Notes under the pieces: model-generated
Databases searched by the model: none
Told to the model about the DNA's origin: nothing
The model's input: only the letters and a program-made list of their open reading frames with translations
Program-made: the position numbers and the translations under genes
Source: Rubrivirga sp046845755
GTDB lineage: Bacteria > Bacteroidota > Rhodothermia > Rhodothermales > Rubricoccaceae
Length of the DNA stretch: 64,000 nucleotides
Reading direction: 5' to 3'
Assembly: GCF_046845755.1 (NCBI RefSeq)
Contig: NZ_CP177357.1
Location: 682,001-746,000, forward strand
Shown here: positions 33,966 through 42,200 of the stretch, piece by piece
How the letters are laid out: each line of letters opens with the position of its first letter
Position numbering within the stretch: the first letter of the stretch is position 1

Positions 33966-34823
33966 CTAGAGGTCCGGCAGCACCTCGGCGCCCGGGGGGA
34001 CGCCGAACGCCGACGCAGGCGTCTCGGGCACACTCTGGAGATCCGTCACCATCCCGCGCGCCTTGGGCTGGCCGCTCGCCGACAGGAACGAGCGGAACCC
34101 CTCCTGCACCGTCACCCCGCCGACGGTCTGGGCGCCGTCGTAGAGCATGAGCGTCTCGGGCGTGTGGCCGCCGTCGGGGTTGAAGGGGCCGTACGAGACG
34201 ACGTAGCGGACGCCGACGACGCGGTCGGTCGCCGGGTCGAGCAGCAGGTCGTAGTAGTCGTCCGGCGCGTCGCCCGTGCCCGGCTCGAACGTCACGCGTA
34301 CCACGTCGACCGCCCGGCCCTCGACGGTGTCGGGCGGCGCGAGCGCGAGCCGGGCGCCGGGGTCGGCGAAGACGAACGGGACCGACACGAAGTAGTACGG
34401 CGTGAGCGCCCAGAACCGCGCGTCCGTCGGGAGCTCGGCGCCGGCCGGGCGGGCCCACGCCTGCGCCCCGGTCCAGCCGAACGAGACGGACGTGTCGGCC
34501 GCCAGCGTGTGGACGGCGCGGGCGCTCCACGTGTCGACAAGCTGGTGCGTGTCGAGCGCGTCGCCGGCTGGTGCGCCCGTGCTGTCGAGGCGGGTGTAGG
34601 CGTAGCGGAAGCGGAGGGGGCCCAACGCATACCACGGCGCCAGCCCGCCGTGTGCGTCGATGGCCGCGAGCACGCGCCGCCCGGCGTCGGAGGCCTCCAG
34701 CCGCGCCGTCGCGTCGGCGACGCGGGCGTCGACCTCGCGGTCCGAGGGGTGGGCGAGATCCGGACCGCACGCGGCAAGGGCGAGGGCGAGGGCGAGGGCG
34801 AGGGCGAGCACGAGGCGGGGCAT
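33966..34823 (-). CDS. DUF6503-like lipoprotein with repetitive signal peptide
   Basis: This 285-residue lipoprotein resembles DUF6503-type proteins of Bacteroidota relatives. After the lipobox (LALAAC) come a helical N-terminus (ARLEASDAGRRVLAAIDAHGG) and a beta-rich domain (LGPLRFRYAYTR, PPDTVEGRAVDVVRVTFEPG, YYDLLLDPATDRVVGVRYVV). The family may bind a hydrophobic ligand, as LolA/LppX folds do (inference). The signal peptide core is a run of Leu-Ala dipeptides encoded by a hexanucleotide tandem repeat (34778-34807), so its length may vary. ATG 34823. Confidence 0.68.
   Translation of the reverse strand: MPRLVLALALALALALAACGPDLAHPSDREVDARVADATARLEASDAGRRVLAAIDAHGGLAPWYALGPLRFRYAYTRLDSTGAPAGDALDTHQLVDTWSARAVHTLAADTSVSFGWTGAQAWARPAGAELPTDARFWALTPYYFVSVPFVFADPGARLALAPPDTVEGRAVDVVRVTFEPGTGDAPDDYYDLLLDPATDRVVGVRYVVSYGPFNPDGGHTPETLMLYDGAQTVGGVTVQEGFRSFLSASGQPKARGMVTDLQSVPETPASAFGVPPGAEVLPDL
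34778..34807. repeat. GGGCGA hexanucleotide tandem repeat in signal peptide
   Basis: There are five perfect copies of the 6-base unit, with a degenerate copy before them. They encode alternating Leu-Ala in the hydrophobic core of the lipoprotein signal peptide on the minus strand. Gain or loss of a unit keeps the frame and changes core length by two residues. Confidence 0.85.
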
Positions 34824-34891
34824 GGAGGCCGGGGTGGGGCCGGGAGGACCCGCGCGCGCGCCGTGCCGTTCCCGCGCCTCTCCGCGCGCGC

Positions 34892-36208
34892 ATGGCCACG
34901 TCTCTGTCCGATTCCGCTCCCCTCCTGGAGGCCGTCCACCGGGCCTCGTTCGACTACTTCGCGCGCGAGACCAACTGGTCGAACGGCTTGGTCGTCGACA
35001 GCACGCTCCCGGACAGCCCGGCGTCCATCGCCGGGGTCGGGCTCGGCCTCTCGTCGCTGGCGGTCGCCGTGACGCGGGGGTGGGTGCCCCGCGCGGCGGC
35101 GGCCCAGATCGCCCTCGCGGCCGTCCGCTTTTTCCGCGACGCCCCCCAGGACGGCGCGCGCGACGGCGTCGGCCATCGGGGGTTCTTCTACCACTTTCTC
35201 GACGTCGCCCAAGGCCGCCGCGCGTGGAAAAGCGAGCTCTCGACGATCGACACGGCGCTGCTGACGGCCGGGCTGCTGTGCGCCGCCGCCTTTTTCGACG
35301 GGCCCGACGACGCGGAGGCCGAGATCCGGGCGGGCGCCGAGGCGATCTACCACGCCGTCGACTGGGACTGGGCCCGCGACGGCGGCGAGACCGTTACGAT
35401 GGGGTGGACCCCGGAGCGCGGGTTCCTACGCTACCGGTGGGAGGGCTACACCGAGGCGCTGATCTTGTACGTGCTGGCGGCGGGCTCGCCGACGCACCCC
35501 ATCCCGGGCGCCTCGTTCGAGGCCTCGACGCGCGGCTACCGCTGGAAGCGGATCTACGAGCACGACGTGCTCTACGCCGGGCCCCTTTTTATCCACCAGT
35601 TCCCGCACCTCTGGCTCGACCTCCGCGGGCTCCGCGACGCCGCGATGCGCGAGGCCAGCGCCCGGCTCGCGAGCCCCACGGACTACTTCGAGAACAGCCG
35701 CCGCGCCACGCTCATCCACCGCGAGTACGCCCGCCGCAACCCGCGCGGCTTCGCCGGCTACGGCCCCGACGCCTGGGGACTGACCGCGAGCGACGGCCCG
35801 GGCCCCGGCATCCGCCCCGTTGACGGCCGCGAGCGGCGGTTCTGGGGGTACCGCGCCCGGGGGGCGCCGTTCGGCCCCGACGACGGGACGTTGGCGCCGT
35901 GGGCCGCGCTCGCCAGCTTGCCGTTCGCGCCGGACGCCGTGCTGGACTGCCTCGCGTGCCTCGCCCGCACCCACCCCGCCCGCGCCGACCGGTTCGGCTT
36001 CGAGGCGTCGTTCAACCCGACGTTCCCGACGGAGACCGGCGGCGCCTGGGTCTCCGACCACCACTACGCGCTCAACCAGGGGCCCATCGTGCTCGCGGCC
36101 GAGAACCACCGGACGGGCCTCATCTGGGCCCTCATGCGGACGTGTGCGCCGATCGTGGACGGCCTGCGGCGGTGCGGGTTCACGGGGGGCTGGCTCGGCG
36201 ACGGGTAG
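34892..36208 (+). CDS. GH144-like glycoside hydrolase (glucoamylase/beta-1,2-glucanase family)
   Basis: This 438-residue protein belongs to the Glycoamylase (PF10091)/GH144 group: ASFDYFARETNWSNGLVVD near the N-terminus, SIAGVGLGLSSLAVAVTRGW, GHRGFFYHFLD, STIDTALLTAGLL, RYRWEGYTEALILYVLA and AGYGPDAWGLTASDGP. GH144 enzymes are (alpha/alpha)6 endo-beta-1,2-glucanases. The gene sits directly before the cyclic beta-1,2-glucan synthase, making beta-1,2-glucan the probable substrate. Unlike typical GH144 proteins I see no signal peptide after ATG 34892, which suggests a cytosolic enzyme; upstream in-frame sequence offers none. It is divergent from the DUF6503-like gene. Confidence 0.8.
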   Translation: MATSLSDSAPLLEAVHRASFDYFARETNWSNGLVVDSTLPDSPASIAGVGLGLSSLAVAVTRGWVPRAAAAQIALAAVRFFRDAPQDGARDGVGHRGFFYHFLDVAQGRRAWKSELSTIDTALLTAGLLCAAAFFDGPDDAEAEIRAGAEAIYHAVDWDWARDGGETVTMGWTPERGFLRYRWEGYTEALILYVLAAGSPTHPIPGASFEASTRGYRWKRIYEHDVLYAGPLFIHQFPHLWLDLRGLRDAAMREASARLASPTDYFENSRRATLIHREYARRNPRGFAGYGPDAWGLTASDGPGPGIRPVDGRERRFWGYRARGAPFGPDDGTLAPWAALASLPFAPDAVLDCLACLARTHPARADRFGFEASFNPTFPTETGGAWVSDHHYALNQGPIVLAAENHRTGLIWALMRTCAPIVDGLRRCGFTGGWLGDG

Positions 36209-36258
36209 GGGCACCCCCGGGTCTCCGCCGGCCGCCGAATCTGGACCTCTGGAGCGTC

Positions 36259-36268
36259 TAGCTTGCCG
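36259..36268 (+). promoter_or_regulatory. Candidate -7 box TAGCTTGCCG before ndvB
   Basis: TAGCTTGCCG fits the recurrent box and begins 51 bases after the GH144-like stop. It overlaps the possible TTG start at 36263, so if it is a promoter the GTG at 36290 (21 bases downstream) is the real start. Confidence 0.4.
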
Positions 36269-36289
36269 CCCCTCGCCCCCCTTCTCTCC

Positions 36290-39200
36290 GTGCCCGGACC
36301 GACCGTCGAAAGCCTCTTCAAGCCGGTCCACCTTGCCGAGCACGCCCGGCGGCTGGCGCGGACGCAGGCCGTTGAGATGGACCCGTCGCGGGGCCGCCCG
36401 CTCCGGCCCCTGCTGCGCGACGCGCTCGGCGACCTCGCCGACGCCTACCGCGCGCTCGCCGAGGCCGGCCGTCAGGGCGAGACGCTGACGCCGGCGGCCG
36501 AGTGGCTGCTCGACAACTACCACATCCTGCGGGACCAAGCGCGCGACGCCGAGGCCGCCATCCCCCGGGCGTACTACCGGGTGCTCCCCAAGCTCACCGC
36601 CGGGCCCTACGAAGGGCTCCCCCGGGTCTACGAGATCGTCGAGAGCCTGGCCGAGCACGCCGACAACGGCGTCGACCCGGAGCACCTCGAGCTGTTCGTG
36701 GCCGGCTTCCAGGAGGTCGAGCTCTTGACGCTCGCCGAGCTGTGGGCCCTGCCGATGATGCTCCGGGTGGTGCTGGCGCAGCGCGTGGCGTCGCTGGCGC
36801 GGCCGCTCCGCGAGGCCCGCCGCGACCGCGAGGCCGCCGAGGACGTCGCCGTCCACGTGAACGGACTCGACGGCCCCGACGAGGTCGGCGGCTACCTCGC
36901 GACGGTCGCCCGCGAGCAGGCCCCGCTGTCGGGGCCGTTCGCGCTCGCGCTGGCGGCGGCCGTCCAGGCCCGCGGTGGCCATCCGCTGGCGATGGCGTGG
37001 GTGGAGCACCGCCTGCGCGCCCGGCGGCTCTCGCTCGACGACGTCGAGCGCATCCAGACCCAGCGCGAGACGCAGTGGCGCGGCTCCATCGCGAACGCCG
37101 TCGGCTCGCTGCGCGCGGCGGCCGAGGCCGACTGGACGGCCGTCGTCGAGCGGCTCTCGGCCGTCGAGCAGACGCTGCGCGAGGACCCGGCGGGCGTCTA
37201 CGCCGCGATGGACAAGGCCACGCGCGACGCCTACCGCCACGTCACCGAGCGGATCGCGCGGCGCTCGGTCGAGACCGAGTTCGGCGTCGCCGAGCGGGCG
37301 CTGGCGCTGGCCCGCGAGGCCGCCGAGGCGGGGCCCGACCCCGGCGGCGCCGCGACCGACCACGTCGGCTACTGGCTCGTCGGCGAGGGAGTCCGCACGC
37401 TCGGCAAGGCGGCCGGCTACCGGGCCCGGCTCAGCCGCCGCCTGTACTGGCTCGCCGAGCGGCGCCCCACGGCGGTCTACCTGGGCGGGATCGCGACGGT
37501 CACCGCGCTCGGCCTGCTGGCGGCCGTCCGCGTGGCCGACGCGGGCGGCGCCGACGCCGGGTGGCTCGCGCTCACGGTCGCCGCGGCGTTCCTGCCGCTC
37601 CTCGACTTTGCCGTCACGTTCGTCAACTGGAACGTCGTCCGGTTCTTGCCGCCCCGCCAGCTTCCCCGGCTGGCGTACGAGGACGGCATCCCCAGCCAGG
37701 TGCGCACGTTCGTCGTGGTCCCGACCCTCATCACGTCGCCGGCGCACGCCCGCGAGATGGCCGAGCGGCTGGAGGTCCATGCGCTCGCCAACCCGGACGC
37801 CGCGCTCCGCTACGCCCTGCTCACCGACTGGGCCGACGCCCCGGCCAAGACGGTCCCGGGCGACGACGCGACGGTCGCGGCCGCCCGCGGGGCCATCCGC
37901 CGGCTCAACGAGCGCTCGCGCGCCGCCCGCGCCCAGGGCGACGGGGCCGACCTCGGCGACCGCTTTTTCCTGCTCCACCGCGAGCGGCTGTGGAATGAGG
38001 CGCAGGGCGTCTGGATGGGCTGGGAGCGCAAGCGCGGCAAGCTCGAAGAGTTCAACGACCTCCTCCGCGATCCCGACGCCCAGACCACCTACGTCGCCGT
38101 CGAGGGCGACTTCCGGGCGGCGACCGAGGGCGACGCCGTCCGCTACGTGCTGACGCTCGACGCCGACACGCGGACGACGCCCGACGGCGCGCGCGCGCTC
38201 GTGGCGACGGCGGCGCACCCGCTCAACCGGCCCCACGCCTCGCCCGAGAAGGGCCGCGTCGTCCGGGGCTACGGCGTGCTCCAGCCCCGCGTCTCGATCT
38301 CGCCCGAGAGCGGGCGCCAGACGCTCTTTGCCCAGGTCTACGCCGGCCGGCCGGGCGTCGACCCCTACACGACGGCGGTCTCGGACGCCTACCAGGACCT
38401 GTTCGGCGAGGGCATCTACACCGGCAAGGGGCTCTACGACGTCGACGCCTTCCGGCGGACGCTCGACGGCGCCGTCCGCGAGAACTCGGTCTTGTCGCAC
38501 GACCTTCTTGAGGGCAACCACGCCCGCGCCGCGCTCGCGACCGGCGTCGAGGTCTTCGACGACTTCCCGTCGAGCTACGCCTCGTTCGCGCTCCGCCAGC
38601 ACCGCTGGGCGCGGGGCGACTGGCAGCTGCTGCCCTGGCTGCTGCCGCGCGTCAAGGACGCCCGCGACACGTGGAAAAAGAACCCGCTGTCCGTCGTCGG
38701 CCGGTGGAAGCTGTTCGACAACCTGCGCCGGAGCCTGACGCCGCCCGCGCTGCTGGTCTTCCTGCTGCTGGCGTGGACGGTCCTGCCCGGCTCGCCGTTT
38801 GTGTGGACGCTGATCGCGCTATTCGTGCTGGCGTTCCCGATCTACGCGCCCGCCGCCCACGGCGTCCTGTTCCAGCCGCACGACACCGTCACGTCGAGCT
38901 GGCTCCGCGTGCTCTGGGCCGACGCCGTGATGCACGCCCGCCAGATCGGGCTGTCGGTCGCCTTCCTGGCCCACCAGTCGGTCGTCATGCTCGACGCCAT
39001 CGCGCGGACGCTGTGGCGCATGACGGTCTCGAAGACCAACCTCTTGGAATGGACGACGGCCCAGCAGGCCGAGGAGTCCACGCGTGAGGTGCCGCGCTCG
39101 ATGTGGGCGTCGGTCGGGTGGGGCGCGGTCGTGCTCGCGTCGGTGACGCTTGCGGAGCCGATCGCTTGGATCACGGCGCTGCCCTTCGCGGCGGCCTGGA

Positions 39201-42200
39201 TCGCCGCGCCCTGGATCGCGCGGTCGGTCAGCCAGCCCGTCGAGCGGGAGGACTACCGGCTGACCGGCGACGACCGGGTCCGCTTGCGGACCGTCGCGCG
39301 GCGGACGTGGCGCTTTTTCGAGGAGGTCCTGACCGAGCGCGACCGCTGGCTCCCGCCGGACAACCTCCAGGTGCAGCCCGCCCAGGGGCTCGCGCGGCGG
39401 ACCTCGCCGACCAACATCGGGCTGGCGCTCAACGCCGTCCAGGCCGCCCGCGACCTCGGCTACCTCACGCGCACCCAGGAGGTCGCGCGCATCGAGGCGA
39501 TGCTGGCGTCGGTCGAGGCGCTGGAGCGCTACCAGGGGCACCTCTACAACTGGTACAGCACCGAGACCGGCGACGTGATGGCCCCGCGCTACGTCTCGAC
39601 GGTCGACTCGGGCAACCTCGCCGGGGCGCTGATCGCCCTCAAGCAGGGGCTCTTGGAGGTGACGGAGGCCCGGTGGCCGGGCGCGCGCCTCTTGGACGGC
39701 TTCCGCGACACGTTCGCCGAGGTAGCCGTGACGACCGGCCCGGCCCGGGACGCGCACGACGCCGTGGCCCGGGTGTTGGCGGAGCGGGCGCCCGCTGGCG
39801 TCCGCGGCTGGCACGGCCGCCTCGGCGAGCTGGCCCGGCGCGGCGCCGCGCTCGCGGCCGCCGTCGCCGACGAGCCCGAGGCCACGCGCGAGTGGGCCGC
39901 CGCCTTCGCCGACCAGGGCCGCGCCTACGTCGACGAGCTAGAGGCCTTGGCGCCGTGGCTGACGACCGACGTCCTGCCTTCGGCCGTCGCCGCCGACCTC
40001 GACGCCGCGACCACACTCGGCGGGCTGGCAGTCCGGACCGGGCTCGCGCTCGACGGCGAGCTGGGGGCCCCGGCGCGGGCCGTCCTCGAGGCCTCGCGCG
40101 AGGCGCTCGCGGCGCTCGTCGACGCCGCCCGCGCGCTCGCCGACCGCGCCGACCGACTCGTCGGCGAGATGGACTTCCGGCCGCTCTACGACTCCGACCG
40201 CCAGCTTTTCCGCATCGGCTACGACGCGGGCATGGCCCGGCAGGACCCGTACACCTACGACCTGCTCGCGTCCGAGGCGCGGCTGGCGTCGCTGCTCGCC
40301 ATCGCCAAGGGCGAGGCCCCGCCCGAGCACTGGTTCCACCTTAGCCGCCCCACGCGCGTGACGCGCGCCCGGCGCGCACTCCTGTCGTGGAGCGGGACCA
40401 TGTTCGAGTACCTCATGCCGGCGATCTACACCCGGCTCTACGAGCGGACGCTGCTCGCCGACGCGTGCTACAACGCCGTCTCGCTCCAGCGGATGTACGG
40501 CCGCACCAAGGACCGGCCGTGGGGCATCTCCGAGAGCGGCTACGCCCTGCTCGACCTCCACCTGACCTACCAGTACCGCGCCTTCGGCGTCCCGTACCTC
40601 GGCCTCAAGCGCGGGCTCGGCGACGACTACGTGGTCTCGCCGTACTCGACGTTGCTCGCGCTCCTCGTCCGCCCCGACCGCGCGCTCTCGAACCTCGCCA
40701 AGCTCGACGCCGCCGGCGCCTTCGGACCCCTCGGCTACTACGAGGCCGTCGACTACACGCCGAGCCGGACCTCGGGCGAGGCGACCTCGATCGTCCGGTC
40801 GTACATGGCGCACCACCAGGGGATGGGCCTGCTGGCGGTCGCGAATGTCCTCGACGGCGGGCGCTTCCAGGACCGCTTCCACCGCGACCCCCTTGTCCGC
40901 TCGGTCGAGATCCTGCTGCAGGAGCGCGTGCCGACCGTCGTCGACAAGGTCGACCCGCACCCGCTCGACGAGAACGAGGTGGACCCCGTCGAGATCGCGC
41001 CCGTCGAGGCCCGCGTCGAGCACTTTGCCGGCGGCGGGGCGCCCGACGAGCCGGCCCCGCACGCCGCCCTTCTGTCGAACGGCCGCTACGCGACCCTGCT
41101 CACGACGGCCGGGACGGGGTACTCCCGCGCCAATGGCGTCGCCCTCACCCGGTGGCACGGCGACCGCACGCGCGACGCCGACGGGTTCTTCGTCTATGTC
41201 CGCGACGTCGAGACCGGGCGGTTCTGGTCGGCGACCGAGCAGCCCGTGCGCTCGGCAGAGCCGCCGGACCGCTACGACGTCTGGCTCCACCTCAACAAGG
41301 TCGAGACGGCGCGCGTCGACGACTGGATCGAGACGTTCACCGAGGTCGTCGTCTCGCCCGAGGACGACGTCGAGGTCCGCCGGGTGACGGTGACGAACTA
41401 CGCCGACCGGCCCCGGACGATCGAGCTGACGAGCTACGCCGAGGTCGTGCTCCAGTCGCCGGTCGCGGACCTCGGCCACCCGGCGTTCTCGAAGCTGTTC
41501 GTCGAGACCGAGTACCTGGCCAAAAACAACGCCCTGCTGGCGACGCGCCGGCCCCGGGCCGAGGACGACGTGCGGCGGTGGCTGGTCCACGCCGTCGCCG
41601 ACAAGGGGCTGGCGCGCGCCGACCGCGGCGTCAAGACGCCGCTCCAGTACGAGACCGACCGGATGCGCTTTGTCGGCCGCGGGCGCACGCTCGACGCGCC
41701 GGCCGCGCTCGACCCGGGCGCCAAGCTGTCGCGGACGGCCGGGGCCGTGCTCGACCCCGTCGTCTCGCTGCGGCGGATCGTGACGCTCCAGCCCAAGCAG
41801 ACCGCGCGCGTCGTGTTCTCGCTGGCCATCGCCGACTCGCGCGAGGAGGCCGAGCGGCTCGCCGAGCGCTACGACCACCCCGACGCCGCCCAGCGCGCCT
41901 TCGAGCTGGCGTCGACGTACGGGCTCGTCGAGCTCGGCCACCTCGGGCTGACCGGCGAGGAGGCCCTCAACGCCCAGGAGCTGGCGGGGCGCCTGCTCTA
42001 CGCGGACCCCCGGCTGGCGTCGCCCGCGGCCGTCCGCGAGCGGAACGTGCGGCCGCAGTCCGGGCTCTGGGCGTACGGCGTCTCCGGCGACCTGCCGATC
42101 GTGGTCTTCCGGATCGCCCGGATGGAGCAGCTCGACGCCTTCCGGCTGCTCCTCCGGATGCACGCCTTCTGGCGCCGCCGCGGGCTCGAGGTCGACGTGG

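Noticed and set aside
36263..36289. TTG 36263 as the ndvB start
   Set aside because: It lies inside the candidate -7 box and adds nine Pro/Leu-rich residues; GTG 36290 opens on the first family-like segment. Not excluded.
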